Notes: generated by a model from the sequence alone, not told the origin. A DNA stretch of 9,853 bases from JBQCEE01 sp051960575 (GCF_051960575.1 NZ_JBQCEE010000338.1:1-9853), one strand, 5' to 3'; shown: positions 1-6,830, numbered from the stretch's first letter. Made by a program: numbers and translations.

Positions 1-1207
1 CGCGGCGGTGGCAGGCGGCCGCGGCGGCCGCCGTCACGGCTCGGTCCGGGCTGGTGTCCCCGCCGCCGCGGACCAGCTCGACCGCGAGCATCGCCCCGCG
101 GCCGCGGATGTCACCGATCTGCGGGAACTGCTCGGCCAGCGCCGCGAGCCGTGGACGCATGATGCCCTCGATGTCGCGCGCGGCCTGCCACAGCGCCTGC
201 TCGCGCATGGTGGCGATCGACCCGAGCGCGGCGGCGCACGCGACGGGGTTGCCGCCGTAGGTACCGCCGAGCCCGCCGCCGTGCACCGCGTCCATGAGCT
301 CGGCGCGGCCGGTGACCGCGGCGAGCGGCAGGCCGCCGGCGATGCCCTTCGCGGTGGTGATGAGGTCGGGGACGACACCTTCCGCCTCGCAGGCGAACCA
401 GTCGCCGGTGCGGCAGAACCCCGACTGGATCTCGTCGGCGATGAACAGGATGCCGTGGCCCGCGCACCACTCGGCGACGCGGGCGAGGAAGCCGCGCGCC
501 GGGACGATGAACCCGCCCTCGCCCTGGATCGGCTCGATGATCACCGCGGCGGTGTTGGACTCGCCGACCTGGGCGTGCACCAGCGACACGAACTGCTCGA
601 ACGCCTCGTCCGCGCACCGTTCGGGGCCGGTCGGCCACCGGTACGGGTAGGCCATCGGCACGCGGTAGATCTCGTTCGCGAACGGCCCGAAGCGGTGCTT
701 GTACGGCATGTTCTTCGCCGTCAGCGCCATGGTGAGGTTGGTGCGGCCGTGGTAGGCGTGGTCGAACGCGACGACCGCCTGCCGGCCGGTGGCCGACCGG
801 GCGATCTTCACCGCGTTCTCGACCGCCTCGGCGCCGGAGTTGAACAGCGCCGACCGCTTCTCGTGGTCACCCGGGGTCAGCTCGTTGAGCGCCTCGCAGA
901 CCGCGACGTACCCCTCGTAGGGCGTCACCATGAAGCAGGTGTGGGTGAACGCCGCGACCTGCTCCTGCACACCGGCGACCACGTGCGGCGCGGCGTTGCC
1001 GACCGAGGTCACCGCGATGCCCGAGCCGAAGTCGATGAGGTGGTTGCCGTCGACGTCGACGAGGATGCCGCCGCCGGCCTCCGTGATGTACACCGGCAGC
1101 GTCGTCCCGACGCCGGCCGACACCGCCGCCAGCTTGCGCTGGTGCAGCTCCCTCGACAGCGGCCCGGGGATCTCGGTCTTCAGGATCCGCTGCTGGATGA
1201 CGGTCAT
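1..1207 (-). CDS. gabT: 4-aminobutyrate aminotransferase, GabT-like (C-terminus cut by window edge)
   Basis: This is a PLP-dependent class III aminotransferase, expected to move the amino group of GABA to 2-oxoglutarate in the cytosol, giving succinate semialdehyde and glutamate. Translating the minus strand from the ATG at 1207 gives 402 residues with no stop before the window edge; the family is about 440-450 residues, so roughly 40 are missing. Visible motifs are NSGAEAVENAVKIAR (PLP phosphate region), IIEPIQGEGGF, the PLP-nitrogen aspartate in IADEIQSG (about D258) and the Schiff-base lysine in TTAKGIAGGLPL (about K287), then GTYGGNPVACAAA. A GAGGAG ribosome binding site (plus-strand ctcctc, 1213-1218) precedes the ATG. 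The gene diverges from a GntR regulator and lies near an aminobutyraldehyde dehydrogenase, which supports GABA as substrate. Other omega-aminotransferase substrates (5-aminovalerate, beta-alanine) cannot be excluded. Confidence 0.93.
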   Translation of the reverse strand, partial: MTVIQQRILKTEIPGPLSRELHQRKLAAVSAGVGTTLPVYITEAGGGILVDVDGNHLIDFGSGIAVTSVGNAAPHVVAGVQEQVAAFTHTCFMVTPYEGYVAVCEALNELTPGDHEKRSALFNSGAEAVENAVKIARSATGRQAVVAFDHAYHGRTNLTMALTAKNMPYKHRFGPFANEIYRVPMAYPYRWPTGPERCADEAFEQFVSLVHAQVGESNTAAVIIEPIQGEGGFIVPARGFLARVAEWCAGHGILFIADEIQSGFCRTGDWFACEAEGVVPDLITTAKGIAGGLPLAAVTGRAELMDAVHGGGLGGTYGGNPVACAAALGSIATMREQALWQAARDIEGIMRPRLAALAEQFPQIGDIRGRGAMLAVELVRGGGDTSPDRAVTAAAAAACHRR

Positions 1208-1227
1208 GACTGCTCCTCGTCCTGTCA

Positions 1228-1243
1228 CCCGGCGACCGCCGGG
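1228..1243. repeat. Short GC inverted repeat in the gabT leader
   Basis: The sequence cccggc-gacc-gccggg has perfect 6-bp arms around a 4-base loop. It lies about 20 bp upstream of the gabT start, inside the transcribed leader if the promoter at 1311-1340 is right. It could be a leader hairpin or part of an operator. Arms this short and GC-rich also arise by chance in such DNA. Confidence 0.35.
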
Positions 1244-1310
1244 CTGCGACGCCACGTGCGTCCCAGCATGCTCCGGCGAACTGCTTGAGGCCACGGCGTC
1301 GTTCCTGCTA

Positions 1311-1340
1311 AACCTATGAACCCAGATCTTTGAGCGTCAA
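1311..1340 (-). promoter_or_regulatory. Candidate gabT promoter (-35 TTGACG, -10 TAGGTT)
   Basis: On the minus strand TTGACG (plus 1335-1340) is followed after 18 bp by TAGGTT (plus 1311-1316). This fits a housekeeping-sigma promoter with a TAnnnT -10. Transcription would start near 1305 and give a leader of about 100 nt before the gabT ATG. It is the best promoter-like pair in the divergent region. Confidence 0.5.
1330..1340. promoter_or_regulatory. Candidate operator: inverted repeat over the gabT -35
   Basis: TTGA-GCG-TCAA is a perfect 4-bp-arm inverted repeat, with an imperfect outward extension. Its left half on the minus strand is the TTGACG -35 element of the proposed gabT promoter. 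A repressor bound here would block the promoter, and the neighbouring GntR protein is the obvious candidate ligand. The match is short and it differs from the FadR consensus, so this is an inference from position. Confidence 0.3.
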
Positions 1341-1358
1341 GGTGCCGGCGGGAGGCGC

Positions 1359-2132
1359 ATGGCGACCCCGTCGGGCGGCTCGGCGTTCACCACGGTGACC
1401 GCTCGCACCATCCTCGGTCCGCTCGACGTCCCCGCCGGCCGGGCCGACCAGATCGCGCAGCGGCTCGGCGACGCGATCCGTCGCGGCGTGCTCGAGGACG
1501 GTCTGCGCCTGCCGCCCGAACCCGAGCTCGCGCAGCACCTGCGGGTCGCGACGGTGACGCTGCGCGAGGCGCTCTCGATGCTGCGCCGGCAGGGGCTGGT
1601 CAGCACCCGGCGCGGACGCGGCGGCGGCACCTTCGTCCGCCGGCCCGATGCCGTTGTCGGGCACGGGTTGACCGAGTTCACCGTGCTCGCCCTGCGCGAG
1701 CTCGGCGACCACCGGCGGGCGATCGCGGGCACCGCGGCGTCGCTGGCCGCCGAGCGGGCGCTGCCCGAGGAGACCGACGGCCTGCGCCGCCAGCTCTACC
1801 GGCTGCGCGCCGCGCTCACCGCGCGCGAACGCGGGGCCGCCGACTCGCAGCTCGCCGTCGCGATCGCCGCGGCGGCCCAGTCGGCCCGGTTGACGCGCGA
1901 GGAGCTCCGGCTGCGTGCCGAGGTCGGCGAACTGCTCTGGGCCGGCGTGAACGACCGCGACCACCTGCACATCGTGCGGCGCCGGACGGCGATCGTGGAC
2001 GCGATCGAGGCGGCCAACGCCCGCCGTGCGCGCGAGCTCGCCGAAGCGCAGGTGTCCGCGGAGACCGAGCGGCTCATCGAGCAGCGGCTCGCGTCCTACG
2101 ACGGCGCCGACCCTGCGGGAGGGGCGCCGTGA
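1359..2132 (+). CDS. GntR-family transcriptional regulator, FadR-like
   Basis: This is a 257-residue DNA-binding regulator of the GntR superfamily. The winged helix (about residues 30-95) shows the family pattern: LPPEPELAQHLRVATVTLREALSMLRRQGLV followed in the wing by RGRGGGTFVRR (split here as LPPEPELAQHLRVATV and TLREALSMLRRQGLV). The all-helical C-terminal half (about 110-245) resembles the FadR/FCD effector-binding and dimerisation domain. The His residues that usually bind metal in FCD domains are not at their expected places: the D..FH position reads DSQLA (162-166) and the later H..I..AI position reads RTAIVDAI. The start is ATG 1359 with GGAGG at 1351-1355, a close spacing of 3 nt. 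The gene diverges from gabT and overlaps the Cache gene by one base. Control of the flanking polyamine/GABA genes is inferred from context. Confidence 0.9.
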   Translation: MATPSGGSAFTTVTARTILGPLDVPAGRADQIAQRLGDAIRRGVLEDGLRLPPEPELAQHLRVATVTLREALSMLRRQGLVSTRRGRGGGTFVRRPDAVVGHGLTEFTVLALRELGDHRRAIAGTAASLAAERALPEETDGLRRQLYRLRAALTARERGAADSQLAVAIAAAAQSARLTREELRLRAEVGELLWAGVNDRDHLHIVRRRTAIVDAIEAANARRARELAEAQVSAETERLIEQRLASYDGADPAGGAP

Positions 2133-2836
2133 TGCAGCCCGTGGCGGCCGAGGTCGGCACCGTCCTCGACAGCCTCACCGCCGTCTTCGAGGACCTCGAG
2201 CCACTCGCCGAGCAGTACGCCTCGCTGTTCACGGCCCGGCAGACCTCGGCGACCGATCCGGTGCGCGAGGACCTCGTCGGCCAGCGGCCCACGATCCAAG
2301 ACAACCTCGCGCGGCCCCGCGGCTGGCTCGTCGGTGCGGGCGTCGTCGTGGCACCGCACCTGCTGGCCGACGCGCCGCGCTGGCTCGAGTGGTGGTGGGC
2401 CCGCGACGGCGGGAACCCCGAGGCCCTGCGCGTGAGCCTGGACGAGTCGGCCGCCGACTTCTTCGACTACACGAGCGCCGAGTGGTACGCCGTCCCTGCC
2501 CAGACCGGCCGCCGTCACGCCGCCGGCCCGTACGTCGACTACCTCTGCACGAACGAGTACTCGGTGACCCTCGCGGCGCCGGTGCGCGTCGGCGGCCAGC
2601 TGCTCGGCATGGTCGGCGGCGACGTGCTCGCGGCGAGCATCGAACGACGGTTGATGCCGGTGCTGCGGCGGCTCGGACCGGACACCGTGCTCTGCAACGC
2701 CGACGGCCGGGTGATCGCGTCCGCCACCGCACGGCATGCCCCGGGCCACCGGCTCGCCGTCGACGGCGGCGTGCCGCTGTCGGGGCGCCGCCGCACCGCG
2801 CAGGGCACCGAGAGCTGGCGGCTCCTCAGCGTGTGA
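2132..2836 (+). CDS. Soluble Cache-domain protein, putative small-molecule sensor
   Basis: The 234-residue protein carries a Cache-like (PAS-fold ligand-binding) domain over about residues 65-200. Its core has the family pattern: EWYAVPAQTG (117-126), then AAGPYVDYLCTNEYSVTLAA (130-149), PVRVGGQLLGMVGGDV (150-165) and NADGRVIAS (189-197). Cache domains normally sit outside the membrane in chemoreceptors and histidine kinases. Here there is no signal peptide, no transmembrane segment and no output domain; residues 1-60 look helical and soluble. ATG 2132 shares its A with the regulator's TGA and has GGAGGGG at 2118-2124, 7 nt upstream; a GTG at 2129 is a slightly longer alternative. The overlap implies translational coupling with the GntR gene. 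It is likely a cytosolic sensor of an amine or amino acid that works with the regulator. The domain call is good; the ligand and role are inferred. Confidence 0.8.
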   Translation: MQPVAAEVGTVLDSLTAVFEDLEPLAEQYASLFTARQTSATDPVREDLVGQRPTIQDNLARPRGWLVGAGVVVAPHLLADAPRWLEWWWARDGGNPEALRVSLDESAADFFDYTSAEWYAVPAQTGRRHAAGPYVDYLCTNEYSVTLAAPVRVGGQLLGMVGGDVLAASIERRLMPVLRRLGPDTVLCNADGRVIASATARHAPGHRLAVDGGVPLSGRRRTAQGTESWRLLSV

Positions 2837-2850
2837 GCGCGTCAGCGCTC
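2835..2850. terminator. Hairpin spanning both convergent stop codons
   Basis: GAGCGC-GTCA-GCGCTC is a perfect 6-bp stem with a 4-base loop. It starts within the Cache gene's TGA (2834-2836), and its loop contains the stop of the convergent biotin-carrier gene (2842-2844). The two genes are only 5 bp apart, so this is the only place for a shared terminator. There is no U tract on either side. Confidence 0.45.
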
Positions 2851-3063
2851 GTCGATCACCGCGATGACGTCGCCCTCCTGCACGACGTCGCCGGCGGCGA
2901 CGGCGACCTCGGTGATCACACCGGCGACCTCGGCCAGCACCGGGATCTCCATCTTCATCGACTCGAGCAGCACCAGGGTGTCGGTGGCGGTGACGGTGTC
3001 ACCGGGGGTCACCGAGACGGCGGCGACGTTGCCGACCAGCTCGGCGACGATCGTGTGGGTCAT
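2842..3063 (-). CDS. Mini biotin/lipoyl-binding carrier protein (TB7.3-like)
   Basis: This 73-residue protein is a single biotinyl/lipoyl domain. The modification site reads LLESMKMEIPVLAE, with the target Lys at about residue 37 inside the MKM motif typical of biotinylation. The second half (AGVITEVAVAAGDVVQEGDVIAVI) gives the matching beta-hairpin and is quoted here as AGVITEVAV and GDVVQEGDVIAVI. It closely resembles the stand-alone biotinylated protein TB7.3 of mycobacteria, known from family knowledge. No carboxylase, biotin carboxylase or transcarboxylase subunit is in the window, so its enzyme partner is unknown. It starts 26 bp after the aldehyde dehydrogenase stop and is probably co-transcribed with it. 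A TAGGTT (plus 3070-3075) 6 bp before the ATG could be an internal -10 for a leaderless message, but lacks a clear -35. The Shine-Dalgarno is weak. Confidence 0.9.
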   Translation of the reverse strand: MTHTIVAELVGNVAAVSVTPGDTVTATDTLVLLESMKMEIPVLAEVAGVITEVAVAAGDVVQEGDVIAVIDER

Positions 3064-3089
3064 GCGCCCAACCTAGGCCGTCGCACGGC

Positions 3090-4526
3090 TCAGATGGAGA
3101 TGTTGTGCATGACGTGCTTGATGCGGGTGTAGTCCTCGAGCCCGTAGAGCGAGAGGTCCTTGCCGTGGCCCGAGTGCTTGAACCCGCCGTGCGGCATCTC
3201 GGCCACGAGCGGGATGTGGCAGTTCACCCAGACACACCCGAAGTCGAGCCGCCGCGACACCCGCATGGCCCGGCCGTGGTCCTTCGTCCAGACCGAGGAC
3301 GCCAGGCCGTACTCGACGTCGTTGGCCCACCGCACCGCCTCGTCCTCGTCGGTGAACGCCTGCACGGTGATCACCGGGCCGAAGATCTCCTGCTGGATCG
3401 CCTCGTCGTCCTGCCTGAGGTCGGCGACGACGGTCGGTTGCCAGAAGTAGCCGCGCTCGCCCTGGCGCGACCCGCCGGCCAGCACACGGGCGTGGTCGGG
3501 CAGCCGGCCCAGCATCCCGCCGACCCGCTCGAGCTGGTTGGCGTTGTTGAGCGGGCCGTAGAGCACGTCCTCGTCCGGCGCGCCGGTCTTCGTCTCGCGC
3601 GCCTGTTCGGCGAGCGCGTCGGCGAAGTCGTCCTTGATCCGCGGGGCGACCAGCACCCGCGTGGCGGCGGTGCAGTCCTGGCCGGCGTTGAAGTAGCCGG
3701 CGATCGCGATGTTCTCGGCCGCGTCGGCGATGTCGGCGTCGTCGAACACGATCACCGGCGCCTTGCCGCCCAGCTCGAGGTGGGTGCGCTTGAGGTCGGT
3801 GGCAGCGGCCGCTGCGACCTCGAACCCGGCCCGGGTCGAGCCGGTGATCGACACCATCGCGGGCGTCGGGTGCGACACGAGCGCGCGGCCGGTGTCCCGG
3901 TCACCGCAGACGACATTGAGCACGCCCGGCGGCAGGAACTCGGCGGCGATCTCGGCCATGAGCGCCGACGTCACCGGCGTGGTGTCCGACGGCTTGAGCA
4001 CGACGCAGTTGCCGGCGGCGAGCGCGGGCGCGATCTTCCAGACCGCCATCATCATCGGGTAGTTCCACGGCGCGACCTGACCCACCACACCGACCGGCTC
4101 GCGCGGCACGTAGCTCGTGAAGCCGCCCATGTACTCGCCCGCGCTGCGTCCCTCGCGCACGCGGGCGGCGCCGGCGAAGAAGCGGATCTGGTCGAGCGCG
4201 GGCGGCATCTCTTCGCTGCGGGTCAGCTCGATCGGCTTGCCGGTGTTCTCGCACTCGAGCGCGATGATCTCCTCCGCGCGCGCCTCCATCGCGTCGGCGA
4301 ACTTCAACAGCGCGCGCTGCCGCTCCGACGGGGTCGAGTCGCGCCAGGTCTCGAAGGCCCGCGACGCGGCGTCGTAGGCGGCGTCGACGTCGGCCTGCCC
4401 CGAGAGCGGCGCCGACCCGAATACCTCGCCGGTGCTCGGGTCGATGAGATCGGTGCGCCGGCCGTCGGCCGCGTCGACCAGCTTGCCGTCGATGAAGTTC
4501 TGCACGTTGCGAGCCACGAGCGGCAC
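3090..4526 (-). CDS. patD: Gamma-aminobutyraldehyde dehydrogenase
   Basis: This NAD(P)-dependent aldehyde dehydrogenase, 478 residues from the GTG at 4526, is expected to oxidise 4-aminobutyraldehyde (from putrescine) to GABA. Visible ALDH motifs are VAPWNYPMMMAVWKIAPALA (151-170, Asn155), the cofactor lysine in VVLKPSDTTP (K178), TGSTRAGFEV, the general base in LELGGKAPV (E251) and the catalytic cysteine in FNAGQDCTAATR (C285). The FNAGQDCTAATR and CHIPLVAEMPHGGFKHSGHG signatures are those of the aminobutyraldehyde/betaine-aldehyde type, not succinate-semialdehyde dehydrogenase. Neither GTG 4526 nor the in-frame GTG 4517 has a good ribosome site. A promoter-like pair places the RNA start at 4517, so a leaderless protein beginning MARNVQNFIDG is possible. 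The downstream neighbour is the biotin carrier gene. GabT in the same locus would use its product. Confidence 0.92.
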   Translation of the reverse strand: MPLVARNVQNFIDGKLVDAADGRRTDLIDPSTGEVFGSAPLSGQADVDAAYDAASRAFETWRDSTPSERQRALLKFADAMEARAEEIIALECENTGKPIELTRSEEMPPALDQIRFFAGAARVREGRSAGEYMGGFTSYVPREPVGVVGQVAPWNYPMMMAVWKIAPALAAGNCVVLKPSDTTPVTSALMAEIAAEFLPPGVLNVVCGDRDTGRALVSHPTPAMVSITGSTRAGFEVAAAAATDLKRTHLELGGKAPVIVFDDADIADAAENIAIAGYFNAGQDCTAATRVLVAPRIKDDFADALAEQARETKTGAPDEDVLYGPLNNANQLERVGGMLGRLPDHARVLAGGSRQGERGYFWQPTVVADLRQDDEAIQQEIFGPVITVQAFTDEDEAVRWANDVEYGLASSVWTKDHGRAMRVSRRLDFGCVWVNCHIPLVAEMPHGGFKHSGHGKDLSLYGLEDYTRIKHVMHNISI

Positions 4527-4554
4527 GTTACCCGCAGCCGGAAGACCGCGACAA
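4525..4554 (-). promoter_or_regulatory. Candidate leaderless promoter of the aldehyde dehydrogenase
   Basis: On the minus strand TTGTCG (plus 4549-4554) is followed after 18 bp by TAACGT (plus 4525-4530). Seven bases later is an in-frame GTG at 4517, just where transcription should begin. This arrangement is typical of leaderless actinobacterial messages. If true, the annotated GTG at 4526 lies inside the -10 element and cannot be the start. Confidence 0.4.
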
Positions 4555-4636
4555 CGACGGAATCAGTCGTCGCCTCGTGCCGCCGCAACGGATTGCGTGG
4601 CGCTCGCGGACGTCGAGCGCCGCGGTCGCGTCGTCT

Positions 4637-4757
4637 GCTGACGGATCCCCCATCGAGTGACGGATCGGCCATCCGGTGACGGCAGATTTCGCCGTCACCG
4701 GACGCAGCGATCCGTCACCCGATCACGAATCCGTCAGCGGATCGGGGATCCGTCAGC
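4637..4757. repeat. Symmetric array of TGACGG(ATC) repeats, 19-bp period
   Basis: TGACGG occurs on the plus strand at 4639, 4658 and 4677, exactly 19 bp apart. Its complement CCGTCA ends at 4697, 4717, 4736 and 4755, spaced 20, 19 and 19 bp. Most copies extend to TGACGGATC, and several share a further ATC five bases later. The outer ends form a perfect 14-bp inverted repeat (GCTGACGGATCCCC at 4637-4650 against 4744-4757). The last copy includes the stop codon of the downstream dehydratase gene. The array fills the gap between the dehydratase stop and the aldehyde dehydrogenase promoter region. It could be a multi-site operator, a folded RNA end or a small palindromic mobile element; the sequence alone does not decide. 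Confidence 0.85.
4672..4702. terminator. Strong hairpin in the centre of the repeat array
   Basis: TCCGGTGACGGC (4672-4683) and GCCGTCACCGGA (4691-4702) are perfectly complementary 12-bp arms around a 7-base loop, agatttc. On the minus strand it lies about 50 bp after the stop of the dehydratase operon and could end that transcript, although no U tract follows. It may equally be structural or a protein-binding part of the surrounding array. Confidence 0.5.
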
Positions 4758-5700
4758 TGGGAAGCGCCACACGGTCGGCGTCGACCATGAGCGCGACGAG
4801 GCCGGCGAGGTCGAGCGTGGGCGTCCACCCGAGCTCGCGACGCGCCTTGGCCGGGTCACCGCGCTGGTCCTCGACGTCGTTCGCCCGCTGCAGCGCAGGG
4901 TCGGTCTCGAGGTAGGACCGCCAGTCCTCGATGCCCGCGTGGGCGAAGGCGAGCCGGACGAAGTCGGCGATCGAGTGGCTGACGCCGGTGGCGACCACGA
5001 AGTCGTCGGGTCGCTCGTGGCGGCCGATGCGCACGAGGGCGTCGGCGTAGTCGGCCGCGTAGCCCCAGTCACGGCGGGCGTCGAGGTTGCCGACGACGAG
5101 CCGGTCGGCGCGTCCGGCCGCGATGGCCGCGACCGTCCGCGTGATCTTGCGGGTGACGAACGTGTCCGGGCGTCGTGGCGACTCGTGGTTGTAGAGGATC
5201 GCGCTCGCCGCCCACACCCCGGCCGCGCGATAGGTGCGCACGACGTGCTGCGCGTACGCCTTCGCGGCGCCGTAGGGCGTGCGGGGCGCCAGCGGGGTGG
5301 TCTCGTCGTGCGGTGCAGGGGCGGCGCCGAAGATCTCGGCACTCGCGGCCTGCACCAAGCGGACCGGCCGCTTAGTGCGCTCGCCGTGGTCACGCACGGC
5401 CAGCAGCAGCCGAAGCACGCCGACGCCGTTGACCTCGGCGACGGCGACCGGCTGCTCCCACGACAACCCCACCGACGACAGGGACGCGAGGTTGTAGACC
5501 TCGTCCGGATCGGCGGCCGCGACGGCGGCGCGCAGGCTGGCGTCGTCGCGCATGTCGCCGAGCACCGTCTCGACGCCCGGCGGCACGGCCGTCGGGTTCT
5601 CCGAGCGCACCATCCCGATCACGGTGGCGCCCTCGGCCTGCAGCCGTTCGGTGAGGTACCAGCCGTCCTGACCGGTCACCCCGGTGACCAGCGCGCGCAT
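4753..5700 (-). CDS. GDP-mannose 4,6-dehydratase family paralogue, divergent
   Basis: This 315-residue short-chain dehydrogenase/epimerase belongs to the GDP-mannose 4,6-dehydratase branch. It has the Rossmann motif GVTGQDGWYL (7-16), DEVYNLAS, the catalytic Ser/Glu in QAASAEIFG (S120, E122) and YxxxK in PYGAAKAYA (Y143, K147), the GMD signatures NHESPRR and NLDARRDWG, and a C-terminal GW.P motif. The nucleotide-sugar loop that reads FRPAEV in classical GMDs is here QRANDV (271-276), so the substrate or reaction may differ. It starts 3 bp after the stop of the canonical paralogue and has only a weak ribosome site, suggesting translational coupling. It may be a second dehydratase, a 4-keto-reductase or an enzyme for a related GDP-sugar. 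The active-site residues are intact, so it should be catalytic. Its stop lies inside the TGACGG repeat array. Confidence 0.82.
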   Translation of the reverse strand: MRALVTGVTGQDGWYLTERLQAEGATVIGMVRSENPTAVPPGVETVLGDMRDDASLRAAVAAADPDEVYNLASLSSVGLSWEQPVAVAEVNGVGVLRLLLAVRDHGERTKRPVRLVQAASAEIFGAAPAPHDETTPLAPRTPYGAAKAYAQHVVRTYRAAGVWAASAILYNHESPRRPDTFVTRKITRTVAAIAAGRADRLVVGNLDARRDWGYAADYADALVRIGRHERPDDFVVATGVSHSIADFVRLAFAHAGIEDWRSYLETDPALQRANDVEDQRGDPAKARRELGWTPTLDLAGLVALMVDADRVALPS

Positions 5701-5703
5701 CGC

Positions 5704-6687
<984 letters not shown>

Positions 6688-6701
6688 GGGACCTCCGGGG
6701 G

Positions 6702-6717
6702 ACCCGGACGTCCGGGT
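6702..6717. promoter_or_regulatory. Perfect 16-bp palindrome upstream of gmd
   Basis: ACCCGGACGTCCGGGT reads the same on both strands. It begins 15 bp before the gmd start codon, next to its ribosome binding site. It could be an operator or form an RNA stem that affects gmd translation. The palindrome is certain; its role is not. Confidence 0.45.
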
Positions 6718-6738
6718 GGTTGCGGGGTGAACGGCGGC

Positions 6739-6744
6739 AGTCTA
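6739..6744 (-). promoter_or_regulatory. Possible gmd -10 element
   Basis: On the minus strand TAGACT fits TAnnnT and would give a leader of about 45 nt before gmd, with the palindrome at 6702-6717 inside it. No recognisable -35 lies 16-18 bp upstream, so this is weak. Confidence 0.25.
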
Positions 6745-6769
6745 GCCGCGGGGCCCTTCCCGTGCTCGG

Positions 6770-6775
6770 TATGCT
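6770..6775 (+). promoter_or_regulatory. Candidate -10 element of the leuA leader transcript
   Basis: TATGCT is a good -10 hexamer. Transcription would begin around 6782-6783, only 3-4 nt before the ATG of the leader peptide at 6786, which has no Shine-Dalgarno. This fits leaderless or near-leaderless translation of the leader peptide. No clear -35 is seen. Confidence 0.45.
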
Positions 6776-6785
6776 CGGACGCACC

Positions 6786-6830
6786 ATGACCCGCGCGCTG
6801 CTCCTTCCCAGCCGCGGCGAGGGCCGGTAA
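6786..6830 (+). CDS. leuL: leuA leader peptide (attenuator peptide)
   Basis: The small reading frame encodes 14 residues, MTRALLLPSRGEGR, then TAA. Three consecutive leucine codons (CTG CTC CTT, 6798-6806) sit early in the frame, about 100 bp upstream of leuA. Leader peptides rich in codons for the pathway's end product are the hallmark of ribosome-mediated attenuation, and such peptides are described before actinobacterial leuA genes. The final codons and the stop lie in the left arm and loop of a strong hairpin (6812-6858). A ribosome stalled on the Leu codons would cover the start of that arm and keep the hairpin open when leucyl-tRNA is scarce. The start has no Shine-Dalgarno and lies just after a -10 element. 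Its position before leuA makes chance unlikely. Confidence 0.75.
   Translation: MTRALLLPSRGEGR

Larger units (their letters stand above)
1208..1358. promoter_or_regulatory. Divergent gabT / gntR intergenic region
   Basis: These 151 bp separate two divergent starts and should hold the promoters and operator for gabT and the regulator. A good promoter candidate is visible for gabT. On the regulator side TTGAGG at 1285-1290 could be a -35, but no convincing -10 follows at 16-18 bp. A classic FadR-type TGGT-N3-ACCA operator is not apparent. Two short inverted repeats are listed separately. Confidence 0.5.

Noticed and set aside
8..1288. 426-codon plus-strand open frame across the left end
   Set aside because: It is the shadow of the gabT gene, which has all aminotransferase motifs on the minus strand but no stop or end within the window.
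3105..4679. 524-codon open frame on the plus strand opposite the aldehyde dehydrogenase
   Set aside because: Low-complexity Arg/Val/Gly/His composition with no domain; the opposite strand holds a clear ALDH.
4637..4757. CRISPR array reading of the TGACGG repeats
   Set aside because: The units are 19 bp including all variable bases, occur in both orientations and have no 30-40-bp unique spacers.
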